A stretch of 64,000 nucleotides of DNA from JBCDBD01 sp039184335 (GTDB lineage Bacteria; Bacteroidota; Bacteroidia; Flavobacteriales; Flavobacteriaceae), in contig JBCDBD010000005.1 of NCBI GenBank assembly GCA_039184335.1, positions 1 through 64,000 on the forward strand, in the 5' to 3' direction. The notes under the pieces are model-generated. The model searched no databases and was not told the DNA's origin. It worked only from the letters and a program-made list of their open reading frames with translations. The first letter of the stretch is position 1. Every line of letters begins with the position of its first letter. The position numbers and the translations under genes are program-made. Positions 1-7,975 of the stretch are shown here, in pieces.

Positions 1-78
1 AAAAAATGGATGAAAATAGGAACTGACAACAAACTCGTAGATTTCAGAAGCGCTGAGGGCAGAATTAAAACTGGTGCC
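1..78. repeat. Left arm of a 78-bp perfect inverted repeat
   Basis: Positions 1-78 are the exact reverse complement of 334-411 (position n pairs with 412-n), with 255 bp between the arms. The match stops at position 79 and may continue leftwards beyond the window. Both arms encode the same stretch of a GHKL ATPase, one copy on each strand. The inner boundary is GGTGCC in this arm and GGCACC in the other, a microhomology expected of fold-back template switching. Confidence 0.95.
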
Positions 79-333
79 AAAGGTCTAGGAAGGTTTGCTC
101 TAGATAGACTTGGGGAAATTTCAAATGTGATAACTAAACCAAAAGACGAAGACGTTGGTTTTAATTGGCTAATGAATTGGAAGCAATTCGAAGAACAAGA
201 AAAAGTATTAGCAGACATAAATGCAGATTTAGAGTTTTTACCTAATCTAAATTTGAAAAAGGAACTTTTAGGAACGTTTCATCAAGAAAACATAAGAAGC
301 GTAATTCAGAATTCTAACTTTGATTTTTCACGA
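1..333 (+). pseudogene. Displaced internal fragment of GHKL ATPase
   Basis: The plus-strand frame is open from position 1 (an in-frame ATG lies at 10, but it is internal to the protein) and encodes the part of the ATPase just after the G1 box: a region ending in RIKTGA, then the G2-type motif KGLGRFALDRLGE, then a charged helical stretch. It continues logically from the minus-strand fragment at 328-786, which breaks exactly where this one carries new sequence. After 333 the frame runs into the antisense of the repeat and stops at 414. I read this as one gene cut by an inversion or by a chimeric join, not as an independent gene. Family assignment (HATPase_c_3 / MORC-like) rests on the N, G1 and G2 boxes. 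Confidence 0.7.
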
Positions 334-786
334 GGCACCAGTTTTAATTCTGCCCTCAGCGCTTCTGAAATCTACGAGTTTGTTGTCAGTTCCTATTTTC
401 ATCCATTTTTTTAAAATGGTTGTCTCGTTCATTCCCTCGCCATTATCAATGATATATAACGAATTCTTTTTTCTAAAGATTCTGGACAACTCGTTTAGTT
501 CGTTCTTGGCTAAGCCACTTTTTAAATGATATTTCTCGTCATTTTTCTCAAAAAAATCAGAAATTAATAATTCTTCTTCCTCTTTCCCAAACTTTGAAAA
601 TTCTACTTCGGATAGGGTGTCAGGTATTCCATCATAAACTATGTCAAAAACCACCAAAGCAACTTTGGCATCCGCGTCATAGCTATTTTTGACTAATTCA
701 ATTATAGCTCCTTCCGAATTAGAAAAATTTTCTTGACCGATTAATCTTGCAGTTCTTGCGGATACTGTAAAAGGGATTTTAGCCAT
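328..786 (-). pseudogene. GHKL (HATPase_c_3-type) ATPase, N-terminal part, broken
   Basis: The product starts MAKIPFTVSARTARLIGQ and shows the GHKL N box ELVKNSYDADA and the G1 box IIDNGEGM. These are the first ATP-binding motifs of the HATPase_c_3 family (MORC/MutL-like ATPases, common in restriction and anti-phage loci). The frame ends two residues after the inverted-repeat boundary at 334, whereas the expected continuation (KGLGRFALDRLGE) sits on the opposite strand at 79 onward. An upstream in-frame ATG at 813 exists, but MAKIPF at 786 matches the family start and overlaps the stop of the XRE gene by 8 bp, implying translational coupling. As drawn the product lacks the G2/G3 boxes and should be inactive. 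Confidence 0.75.
334..411. repeat. Right arm of the 78-bp inverted repeat
   Basis: Exact reverse complement of 1-78. The arm lies inside the coding sequence of the broken GHKL ATPase on the minus strand and marks the point where that gene is interrupted. Confidence 0.95.
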
Positions 787-988
787 TTTTGATTTTTTCT
801 TTATTTGACACAACTAAATCTTTTACGTCCATGTCTAATATATCGGCTATTTTATACAAAACCTCTAAACGAGGTTGTGTTCTATTTTGAACATAGGAAT
901 TGACCATATTATAACTCTTTCCAAGTTTTTCTGAAAGCCAAACTTGTTTGATTCCCTTTTCCTCCAACACCTGCTTAATACGGTTCAT
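779..988 (-). CDS. XRE-family helix-turn-helix regulator
   Basis: A 69-residue protein made of a single Cro/CI-type helix-turn-helix: the segment QVWLSEKLGKSYNMVNSYV is helices 2-3 and TQPRLEVLYKIADILDM is the usual following part. Such small XRE proteins are DNA-binding repressors. It is first in a two-gene unit, and its stop overlaps the start of the GHKL ATPase by 8 bp. XRE plus a HATPase_c_3 protein is a recurrent head of restriction-modification-like or defence operons; the role here is inferred from that arrangement. The target is unknown. Confidence 0.85.
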   Translation of the reverse strand: MNRIKQVLEEKGIKQVWLSEKLGKSYNMVNSYVQNRTQPRLEVLYKIADILDMDVKDLVVSNKEKIKNG

Positions 989-1138
989 TTTGTCGAAATT
1001 TATTTAAAAGTAGATTCTATATCTCAATAAATGATATAAATCAATATTGTTTTATTTCTATTTTATTAACAGCATAATCCCATTCCACACACATTTCCTT
1101 CCCTCCTGCTGTCGGTCAGTAAATAAGTGTTCCATTAC

Positions 1139-1166
1139 CTTTTGAGAAGAAACTTTTGAGAAGAAA
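1139..1166. repeat. Two tandem copies of a 14-bp unit
   Basis: CTTTTGAGAAGAAA occurs twice head to tail (1139-1152, 1153-1166) in the AT-rich gap between the XRE gene and the LytTR regulator. No function is evident. Confidence 0.85.
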
Positions 1167-1191
1167 AATTTAAGGGAAAATCGGCGCAGAA

Positions 1192-1216
1192 AACTTTGCT
1201 TTACCCAAGCAAAGTT
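1192..1216 (-). terminator. Hairpin downstream of the lytT-like gene
   Basis: AACTTTGCTT (1192-1201) pairs with AAGCAAAGTT (1207-1216) across a 5-nt loop. It lies about 50 bp past the stop of the minus-strand response regulator. The trailing T tract is short, so termination is plausible but not strong. Confidence 0.45.
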
Positions 1217-1268
1217 ACATAACGTTTGTAATTATAATACAAATGCTTGTAGACAGTAAATAGACCCC

Positions 1269-2021
1269 CTAACGATTCAACCAGTTTTTAAAATCTTGGG
1301 CCTTTGGGCGACTGACAATAAATTCCTGATCCCTAGCCTGCGTTATTGCCAATTTTAATCGGTGGTTAAAATACTTTGCGATTTTCACGATGGCGGATTT
1401 GGCCACAATTTGGCCACGATTGATGCGAAAGAATTTAGAAGGGTCCAATGTGGGATACAGTTCATCAAGGGTTTCGTCAATGATAACCCGTTTATTGGCC
1501 GTGACCCCAAAGGTCATGCTGTCTTCAGAATATACATACAACAAGTCTGAAATCTGCAATTGCGAAAAACCATCGCCCTCTTTTACCAAGATACCTTCGC
1601 GCTGTTCAGGGGTTTGCATATCGGCCAAAAAGTGCTGTAGTGTTTTCTTGCTTAAGGTCAATTGCTGCTTCGAATGCCCAAACTTGGTCAACGCCTGCTG
1701 CAGGTCAGCCTGTTGTATGGGCTTCAACAAGTAATCAATACTGTTCACCTTAAAGGCACGTATGGCATACTGGTCAAAGGCCGTGGTAAAAATGATGGGG
1801 CACTGCAACGGTACCTTTTGAAATATTTCAAAGCTAAGGCCATCTGCCAATTGAATGTCCATAAACACTAAATCAGGTGCCTGGTTGTTTTGGAACCAGA
1901 GCACACTCTCTTCGACAGTATCGATAATGCCCAACAGCACATAACCAAACCCCAAGGTCTGCAACAGGTTTTGCAATTGATTGGCAGCCCGGACCTCGTC
2001 TTCAATAATGAGTACTTGCAT
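1269..2021 (-). CDS. LytTR-family response regulator
   Basis: A 250-residue two-component regulator. Residues 1-120 form the receiver domain, with acidic residues E7/D8, phospho-acceptor Asp55 in LVFMDIQLADG and the conserved Lys in LLKP. Residues about 140-250 form a LytTR DNA-binding domain (RINRGQIV is typical). The start overlaps the 3' end of the sensor kinase gene by 20 bp, so the pair is cotranscribed and probably coupled. The cognate partner is the His_kinase-type sensor upstream. The regulon is not visible here; the two membrane protein genes ahead of it are in the same apparent operon. Confidence 0.93.
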   Translation of the reverse strand: MQVLIIEDEVRAANQLQNLLQTLGFGYVLLGIIDTVEESVLWFQNNQAPDLVFMDIQLADGLSFEIFQKVPLQCPIIFTTAFDQYAIRAFKVNSIDYLLKPIQQADLQQALTKFGHSKQQLTLSKKTLQHFLADMQTPEQREGILVKEGDGFSQLQISDLLYVYSEDSMTFGVTANKRVIIDETLDELYPTLDPSKFFRINRGQIVAKSAIVKIAKYFNHRLKLAITQARDQEFIVSRPKAQDFKNWLNR

Positions 2022-3090
2022 ACGGATTTTTTTGGTCAGTACTGTTCAATAGGGGCAATTGTACTTTAAAATGGTCGTTGGGCTTGGTGATGGCCACCCG
2101 TTTATCTGAGATCAGGGCATAGCGGCGTTCAATGTTCTTCAATCCAAGCCTGGTGGTAGGTAGCTGGGTCGACTTGGGCTGTATCTTGTTTCGTACCACC
2201 AGTTGCCCGGCTTCAACCTCCACATTGATCTTTAGGGGTTTTGCCCGGGAGATGACATTGTGCTTCACCGCATTCTCCAAGAGCAATTGTAGGCTCATGG
2301 GAATGAGCAATTGGTCTTTCGTAGCTTCTGGAATGTTCCATTGTACTTCAAGGTTATCGCCAAAACGTTCTTTTTGTATGTGCACATAGGCTTGGGCAAA
2401 CTTTAGCTCATCACGAAGGGCAATAAGATTGGCATTGCCCGATTCGAGAATAAAACGGTACACCTCTGCCAGTCGGTTTACAAACTCCTTGGCCTCTTCC
2501 TTGGTATTTTGATCAATAATATCACGCAAAGTGTTCAAGGTATTGAAAAAAAAGTGGGGCTGGGCCTGATTGCGCAGGGCATCCAATTGCGCTTGTACTA
2601 TTGCTCGCTTGGCCTGCTCCTCTTCACGAATCGACTTCTTTAACCGAATGTAGTAGTATGTAGCTTCGTAGATTGCCATCGTCATGGTACTGATCAAAAT
2701 GATGGGCAGTACAATCCTAGATCGCAAAGGATGGTTGTAGCTGCTCCCAAAAATATAGCCCAGGGTGACATTACCGAAATAATCAACCAACAACACGGTA
2801 AATACAATGGAAAGAAAAAACAACGGAATCCGTTTTTTGTTGTCTTTTAAGCCAGGATATCTTTTTCGCAAAGCAATGAGTATCGTACGCATGACCAACC
2901 AATTGACCGTGGAAAACATCAGTGAAACACTCCAATTGAGTACCGCCTCGAGAAAAGGTAGGCGACTGAACGAGCTTCTAGAAAACAGGTAATCCGTTAC
3001 GAAACTCAGTAAAAAAATACCGCCCAACACGAACCAGAAATCATCAAAGGCCAAGTATTTGATTCGTTTTTCTTTGTTGAAAAGCCCCAT
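2002..3090 (-). CDS. LytS-like sensor histidine kinase (His_kinase family)
   Basis: A 362-residue membrane sensor. The N-terminal half has about four hydrophobic segments (roughly residues 20-35, 50-75, 88-105, 125-145). A short coiled linker leads to the His_kinase (PF06580-type) motif QAQPHFFFNTLNTLRD with phospho-acceptor His179, then a GHKL ATPase domain with the N box LLLENAVKHN and a short terminal G-rich part (RLGLKNIERR). No periplasmic sensor domain is apparent, so the signal is probably sensed in or near the membrane. It overlaps its response regulator by 20 bp and follows a hydrophobic membrane protein by 12 bp. Confidence 0.93.
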   Translation of the reverse strand: MGLFNKEKRIKYLAFDDFWFVLGGIFLLSFVTDYLFSRSSFSRLPFLEAVLNWSVSLMFSTVNWLVMRTILIALRKRYPGLKDNKKRIPLFFLSIVFTVLLVDYFGNVTLGYIFGSSYNHPLRSRIVLPIILISTMTMAIYEATYYYIRLKKSIREEEQAKRAIVQAQLDALRNQAQPHFFFNTLNTLRDIIDQNTKEEAKEFVNRLAEVYRFILESGNANLIALRDELKFAQAYVHIQKERFGDNLEVQWNIPEATKDQLLIPMSLQLLLENAVKHNVISRAKPLKINVEVEAGQLVVRNKIQPKSTQLPTTRLGLKNIERRYALISDKRVAITKPNDHFKVQLPLLNSTDQKNPYASTHY

Positions 3091-3102
3091 ATCGATAACG
3101 GT

Positions 3103-3903
3103 TTAAAGCTTCACCAAAGGCATGCCCTGTTTTGCTTGGTAAAAGGTAAAGGCAATCCACGATGCGTACAATAGTCCAAAAAGCATGACTGCTATGTTCT
3201 TAGCCATTTTTGAACTGTTCCACCTTTTGGTGAGTGCTACTGCGAATAAAGGAATAATTTGTATGCCATGCAATCCAAAAAAGTGGGCCACCCGCAAATC
3301 GCCAGCAATGGTACTCCAGTTGAGCAGTGGAAGTCCTTCACCTCCATCCGGCACCCCCACATTATGTGCCATTTGTGAAATCATCTGGCCACCTACCCAA
3401 CTTCCGAACAAGACCACCAGCCAGCCAAGGAGAATGCCCCATTGTACGGGCCTTGACGTTTTGAGCTTCAACCTTACCGTCTCTACAATAAAGAAAACCA
3501 TAATAGCCACAATGATACTTATCAGAATGCCCATGCTGCCAAAGAGAATACCATCAAATAGACTGGATTGGTTATAGTGTGACCTTACCCCCCGAAAAGC
3601 CTGCAAGACAACGATGCAGATTTCCAAGGCCATGGTCCAAGAAACGATATTGTTGACAATATTCCGTTTTCTTTTGGAAAACGGGTATAAGGTTATCAAA
3701 AAGCCAGTAGTGAGCACATAGATGCCCCCCGAAATCGAAAATTTCAACGGTTTGATCCAAACATTGATTCCTGTCAAAGTGCGACTGTCTACCATCAAAC
3801 CCACAACACATATTAGGGCAAGTATAAAATGAAAGATTACGATACCGTACAATATGGGGCTCTCCCGCTTAACGGTCTGAAGTACCTGTTTTAATGCTTT
3901 CAT
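3103..3903 (-). CDS. Polytopic membrane protein, unknown function
   Basis: A 266-residue integral membrane protein with about seven hydrophobic helices, starting near residues 18-36 and 50-72 and ending near 240-258. I do not recognise a characterised family. Conserved-looking features are the polar segment around residue 180-200 (HNVGVPDGGEGLPLLNWST) and the HFFGLHGIQIIPL stretch, which could line a pocket. It overlaps the ABA4-like gene by 4 bp (ATGA) and precedes the LytS-like sensor, so these four genes look like one transcript. A sensory or transport role linked to the two-component system is possible but unproven. Confidence 0.8.
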   Translation of the reverse strand: MKALKQVLQTVKRESPILYGIVIFHFILALICVVGLMVDSRTLTGINVWIKPLKFSISGGIYVLTTGFLITLYPFSKRKRNIVNNIVSWTMALEICIVVLQAFRGVRSHYNQSSLFDGILFGSMGILISIIVAIMVFFIVETVRLKLKTSRPVQWGILLGWLVVLFGSWVGGQMISQMAHNVGVPDGGEGLPLLNWSTIAGDLRVAHFFGLHGIQIIPLFAVALTKRWNSSKMAKNIAVMLFGLLYASWIAFTFYQAKQGMPLVKL

Positions 3904-4322
3904 GATTTACGCAGTTTAAAGGTTCTAAGTAACATAAAAAGCAAAAAGCCCACCGGGCCCAGCATAAATGTGGCAAAAAGACACGATGCCATCAATAGTT
4001 GGTGGATGCCCAATTTCTGATTTTGATTCAGCATCCACATACCCACTAAAAGGTCAAAGGCCAAATAATGGACCCACCCTGCCATTACGGCATTTTCCAT
4101 GGTGAACAAAGCCATTACAGAAGACAGACTCCCAAAGTCCAAACCGCCGCCAGTCTGCAAGTGCACCACCATGTAGTACACGTAAAAAAGGGATAAGAAA
4201 ACGGGGATGACCTTATAATCGATCAAAAAGCGGGTCACCTTCCATTTCGGAAGGATCATCATTAAAAGCCACATCACCATTGCGATGGGGTTGGCTAGGG
4301 AAAAAACTGCTGCTACGGTCAT
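3900..4322 (-). CDS. ABA4-like family membrane protein (DUF4281)
   Basis: A 140-residue protein with four predicted membrane helices and the family hallmarks SLANPIAMVMWLLM at the N terminus and GWVHYLAFDLLVGMW in the third helix. Plant ABA4 is needed for neoxanthin formation, but the bacterial relatives have no established activity; a link to carotenoid or membrane-lipid chemistry is only a guess. It is the first gene of the minus-strand group ABA4-like / membrane protein / sensor kinase / LytTR regulator, with 4-bp overlap to the next gene, so its expression probably tracks the two-component system. Confidence 0.85.
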   Translation of the reverse strand: MTVAAVFSLANPIAMVMWLLMMILPKWKVTRFLIDYKVIPVFLSLFYVYYMVVHLQTGGGLDFGSLSSVMALFTMENAVMAGWVHYLAFDLLVGMWMLNQNQKLGIHQLLMASCLFATFMLGPVGFLLFMLLRTFKLRKS

Positions 4323-4679
4323 TGTATTTTGGTTTTATGGTGAAACATGTACCAAAAATCAAGGTTCATTACCGTGTATGAAAAGTTTTTCTATTGAATC
4401 ATCGTTATCGCCAGTTGAACTGCACCTGTCAAAATCCTTTCTTATTCGATAGGGTCGTTGTCCCATTATGGTATGGTGCGGGACCTCAAATTCTTGGTTG
4501 AAAAGTATGGGATACTATAGCGCCACGACAACTTTTTATAGATTCATAACGTCTGGCCAATACTACATCAGGTAATGATATCGTACATGCCAAATGTTAC
4601 AGTCATGTATGATAATACCGCTCAAATGCCAACTTAAGACAGGTAAAGACTAGATGGTTCTTAGTTCTGAAAACTGACA
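4323..4679. other. Intergenic region without a recognised gene
   Basis: These 357 bp separate the ABA4-like operon (transcribed leftwards) from the ferredoxin gene. The longest suggestive frame is a 24-codon stretch from 4378 on the plus strand with no ribosome-binding site or homology that I recognise. The region should hold the promoter of the ABA4-like operon. I could not identify a convincing TAnnTTTG box, RNA structure or repeat. Confidence 0.6.
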
Positions 4680-5012
4680 TTACCCTTCCTCGGGAGCCAA
4701 TTCAACTTTCAACCCTTCCAAATCAGGGGTCATCTGAATTTGACAGCCCAAACGACTGTTGGGTTCTACATGAAAGGCCTCGGCCAACATGGCCTCTTCA
4801 TCATCAGACTTTTCGGGAAGTTCATGATCTGATTTGATATAACATTGGCAAGAGGCACACATGGCCATACCGCCACAGATACCAATAGTACCTTCAGGTG
4901 CCAGTTCGTAAGACCGAACCACTTCCATCAGGTTCATGTTCATATCCGTGGGAGCGTCCACCTCATGGAACACACCTTCCCGATCTCTTATGATAACTTT
5001 TATGTCAGACAT
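4680..5012 (-). CDS. [2Fe-2S] ferredoxin (adrenodoxin type)
   Basis: A 110-residue plant/adrenodoxin-fold ferredoxin, an electron carrier. Cluster ligands follow the pattern Cys46-x5-Cys52-x2-Cys55 (ICGGMAMCASC) with the fourth at Cys90 (LGCQIQM). An upstream in-frame ATG at 5105 would add 31 residues with no family similarity; MSDIKVIIRD at 5012 matches where related ferredoxins begin. The neighbour upstream is the wreck of a ferredoxin-NADP reductase, then NifU-like and Mrp genes, so it belongs to an iron-sulphur/electron-transfer group. Its former reductase partner is broken, so it must be reduced by another enzyme if still in use. Confidence 0.9.
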   Translation of the reverse strand: MSDIKVIIRDREGVFHEVDAPTDMNMNLMEVVRSYELAPEGTIGICGGMAMCASCQCYIKSDHELPEKSDDEEAMLAEAFHVEPNSRLGCQIQMTPDLEGLKVELAPEEG

Positions 5013-5097
5013 CAATCGTGGTTGATTAACTAAAATGGCCCCAAGCGAGGATTTTTGAACGCTTAAAAATACGCTTTTCTTAAAATTTTTATCAAAA

Positions 5098-6047
5098 TTA
5101 TTCAATGGTTTTCACCATTGCTTTTGGTGCTTCTTTTTTCCTGCTATCGAAACTGCCTCCCCTACCTGCGATTGTGTACTTCATGATATTCTTTTTGCGG
5201 AATGGATGTGCTGGCAAGTGCTCTGGCACATCAGGGTTACCTCGTGGAAACCACATAGGATCAATTTTAATTTTCCGGGATAGGTGCTTATATCTATATT
5301 AGCATAAAACATCTTGGGATGTTTGTCTGGTAATCCAGGGTATTATCTACCTTGATGGTGTTTTTATCAATTTTCAATCCCCAATCGGCTATGGGATCCA
5401 GTTTGGGTGAAAGTCCGAACAAGGGGATAAAATCATCGACATCGATGTCGACAACTGCTTCGGCATCCGATTTTTTACCGTCACTTTTTCCAATACCGAT
5501 TTTCCTTGAAGCGCAATGACTTCAGCTGGGGTAATCAAATTGACTTTCCCTTCATTTTTGAGTTGTTGTACTTTTTCGACCGAGTCCAAAGCTCCTCGAA
5601 ACTCGTTGCGTCGATGTACCAAGGTTACGGTTGAGGCCACTGCTGTCAAAAAGATGATCCAATCCAATGCAGAATCCCCGCCTTCAGCCAGGAGTACTTT
5701 TTTGTTTCGATAGATTTCAGGGTCTTTGATGATATAGGCCACCCCATTATCTTCGAATTTTTCTAGGTCATGCAATAGCGGTTTTCTATGTTCAAAACTA
5801 CAGGGTAAACCCTAGTTGAAAAAGACTTGGTCTGTTTGATGGGAACATCGACCAGTTGCCCCGACCGAACTTTTGGAAAACCCGGAATATCGTAAATTGG
5901 TTTTTTAGGATAGATTTCAGAACATTGCCCTCCTGCTTGTGGCAACGCATCGATTAAGTGACATCTCAACTTCAACAAACCTGCTTCAAAAACTGCAAAA
6001 AGACCAGTGGGGCCTGCACCAATGATCAAGATATCGGTTTCAACCAT
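5098..6047 (-). pseudogene. Decayed ferredoxin-NADP reductase (TrxR-like, FAD/NAD(P))
   Basis: The start is well preserved: MVETDILIIGAGPTGLFAVF with the FAD-binding GxGxxG, then IDALPQAGGQCSEIYPKKP. After about residue 80 roughly 50 codons are missing, and the sequence resumes in another frame as LEKFEDNGVAYIIKDPEIYR and HRRNEFRGALDSVEKV. The second nucleotide motif reads AEGGDSALDW where a glycine is expected at the second position. A further frameshift near 5470 precedes DWGLKIDKNTIKVDNTLDY, a stop falls at the expected YAIGD motif near 5305, and a C-terminal remnant (KLKLILCGFHEVTLMCQS; MKYT...KAMVKTIE) ends at 5098. Intact homologues have about 350 residues. The many independent lesions indicate real decay, not a sequencing error. 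Confidence 0.88.
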
Positions 6048-6120
6048 ATTGTAACTATGCTGTTTGTGATTTGGCCAAATTTAGATGTAGCGAAAAAAGC
6101 AAGTAATGACTTTGGTCAGC

Positions 6121-6366
6121 CTAACTGAGGTTAATGACTTCTTCAATTTGTGGGGCATATTTTTTAATTGTCATTTCAACGCCACTTTTTAAGGTCATTT
6201 GATTGACACTGCAACCGATACAGTTACCCTCTAACTTAACTTTTACTGAAGTATTGTTGTCGATGGCTATAAGTGAAATATCACCTCCATCGCTTTGCAA
6301 GAATGGGCGAATCTCCTCCAGTGCTTTTTCAACATTTGTTCGTAATTCCTCGGATGTCATCATCAT
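6121..6366 (-). CDS. NifU-like C-terminal domain Fe-S scaffold protein
   Basis: An 81-residue protein that is a stand-alone NifU C-terminal domain, with the cluster-binding Cys49-x2-Cys52 in GNCIGCSVNQMTLKSGVE. Members assemble and transfer Fe-S clusters. The start offers several Met codons (MMMTSEEL at 6366, 6363, 6360); any is possible. It lies 3 bp after the mrp/apbC stop, so the two are cotranscribed; both handle Fe-S cluster delivery. The pseudogenised reductase and the ferredoxin follow on the same strand. Confidence 0.92.
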   Translation of the reverse strand: MMMTSEELRTNVEKALEEIRPFLQSDGGDISLIAIDNNTSVKVKLEGNCIGCSVNQMTLKSGVEMTIKKYAPQIEEVINLS

Positions 6367-6369
6367 TAA

Positions 6370-7509
6370 CTATTTCTTTTTAACGGCAGCACAGCCTGCC
6401 ATGGTCGTAATCTTTATTGCTTCGGTCGGGGGCAAATTGGTATTTCTTTTCACTACTTCTTGAACAGCATTCTTTGTCAGTGCTTCAAAGGCTTCTTCAA
6501 TCAGGGTTGCCGTCTGTAAAGCGGCAGGTCGGCCTACATCGCCAGCTTCACGAATGCTCTGTACCAAAGGAATCTCTCCCAGAAAAGGCACCTTTAGGTC
6601 TTCAGCCAGGTATTTGGCCCCTTCTTTTCCAAAGATATAGTATTTATTGTTTGGTAGTTCTTCAGGAGTAAAATAGGCCATGTTTTCGGCAATGCCCAAA
6701 ACGGGAACATTGATGGCCTCTTGTTGAAACATGGCGACCCCTTTTCGGGCATCTGCCAAGGCAACCTCTTGTGGGGTACTCACCACTACCGCCCCCGTGA
6801 CGGGAAGCGACTGCATGATGCTCAAGTGAATATCGCCTGTACCTGGAGGCAAATCCAACAACAAGAAATCAAGTTCGCCCCAATGGGCGTCAAAGATCAT
6901 TTGGTTCAGTGCCTTTGAAGCCATGGGACCCCGCCAGATCACAGCTTGGTTGGGTTGTGTAAAAAAACCTATTGACAGTAATTTTACACCATGGTTTTCA
7001 ATGGGCTTCATCTTCGATGTTCCATTGATGTTCACCGAAAGTGGTCTTTCAAGGGCGACATCAAACATAATGGGCATAGATGGCCCATAAATATCGGCAT
7101 CCAACAGGCCCACCTTGAAACCCATTTTTGCCAAGGTCACTGCAATATTGGCCGTTACGGTAGATTTGCCCACTCCTCCTTTTCCAGAAGCGATGGCAAT
7201 AATATTTTGGATGCCGGGAATCGGTTTTCCCTTGATTTCGTTGACCTTGGGTTTTGTAGGGGCATCCACTTTGAGGTTGACCTTTATTTTGGCCTTTGCG
7301 TATACTTTTTCATGTATAATCTTGAGTATCTCGACCTCCGTCTTTTTTCTAGCTTGTAGGCTGGGGTTTTTTATGGTGACATCTACCTCGACTTCATCTC
7401 CAAATACCTGCACATTGGTGACGGCACCACTTTCAACCATGTTCTCACCTTCACCGGGAACGGTAATGTATGACAATGCTTCTAAAACGCCTTTTTTGTT
7501 CAGTTTCAT
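6370..7509 (-). CDS. apbC: Mrp/NBP35-family Fe-S cluster carrier ATPase
   Basis: A 379-residue protein. Residues 1-85 are the DUF59/MIP18-like domain and residues about 95-350 the ParA/MinD-like ATPase, with the deviant Walker A ASGKGGVGKST at about 108-117, then LLDADIYGPSMP and LLLDLPPGTGD. The family carries and inserts Fe-S clusters in the cytoplasm. The canonical C-terminal CxxC is not obvious; the C terminus carries a lone Cys in MAGCAAVKKK. The following gene, 3 bp away, is a NifU-like scaffold, which fits cluster transfer between the two products. Confidence 0.93.
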   Translation of the reverse strand: MKLNKKGVLEALSYITVPGEGENMVESGAVTNVQVFGDEVEVDVTIKNPSLQARKKTEVEILKIIHEKVYAKAKIKVNLKVDAPTKPKVNEIKGKPIPGIQNIIAIASGKGGVGKSTVTANIAVTLAKMGFKVGLLDADIYGPSMPIMFDVALERPLSVNINGTSKMKPIENHGVKLLSIGFFTQPNQAVIWRGPMASKALNQMIFDAHWGELDFLLLDLPPGTGDIHLSIMQSLPVTGAVVVSTPQEVALADARKGVAMFQQEAINVPVLGIAENMAYFTPEELPNNKYYIFGKEGAKYLAEDLKVPFLGEIPLVQSIREAGDVGRPAALQTATLIEEAFEALTKNAVQEVVKRNTNLPPTEAIKITTMAGCAAVKKK

Positions 7510-7641
7510 AACTTGATTTTGAGAATGCTGTCGTTTCGACCCCTTACCAATTGCAAAGATAAGGCTTAACCCTAAGAAAGGGAAACCCAGGAATCGATAT
7601 TGAAAATGGTTTGATAAGGGCTTGTTATCAATTGGGTATGG

Positions 7642-7974
7642 TCAATACCCCAACTCTTTGCCTGGGTCCCAAAAATGCTTTTCGAAATCAACAATTTGGT
7701 TGTCCTCTACCCTTATTCCTTCATTTTCCAATAATTGCTGCATCAAATTGGTTCCGTCAAAATGGTGTTTCCCCGTGAGAATGCCCACCCGATTGACCAC
7801 CCGATGTGCAGGCACATCGTCCATGGCCCCAGCACCGTTCATGGCCCAACCCACCATACGGGCACTTCTTGCAGCCCCCAAATATTTTGCAATGGCTCCG
7901 TATGAGGTAACGCGCCCATATGGAATCTGTTTGGCCACTTCGTATACGTTATCAAAAAAGTTCTTTTCTTCCAT
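7642..7974 (-). CDS. Alkyltransferase-like (ATL) MGMT-fold protein
   Basis: A 110-residue protein of the MGMT DNA-binding domain family. The active-site PCHR motif of O6-alkylguanine methyltransferases reads PAHR here (Ala56 in VPAHRVVNRVG), so it cannot transfer alkyl groups. Such ATL proteins bind O6-alkylguanine and flag the lesion for nucleotide excision repair. The helix-turn-helix SYGAIAKYLG and the Arg finger in ARSARMVG are present. It follows the LysE-like gene by one base and trmB further upstream, so it is the last gene of a three-gene minus-strand unit. Confidence 0.9.
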   Translation of the reverse strand: MEEKNFFDNVYEVAKQIPYGRVTSYGAIAKYLGAARSARMVGWAMNGAGAMDDVPAHRVVNRVGILTGKHHFDGTNLMQQLLENEGIRVEDNQIVDFEKHFWDPGKELGY

Positions 7975-7975
7975 C

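Noticed and set aside
1225..1243. TTTGTA-n7-TACAAA dyad downstream of the LytTR gene
   Set aside because: Six-base arms in AT-rich sequence are expected by chance and there is no promoter or T tract beside it.
4378..4452. 24-codon open frame in the gap before the ABA4-like operon
   Set aside because: No ribosome-binding site, family or composition bias; likely chance.
5105..5302. Plus-strand frame across the reductase remnant
   Set aside because: It is opposite the decayed reductase C terminus, whose translation is recognisable on the minus strand.
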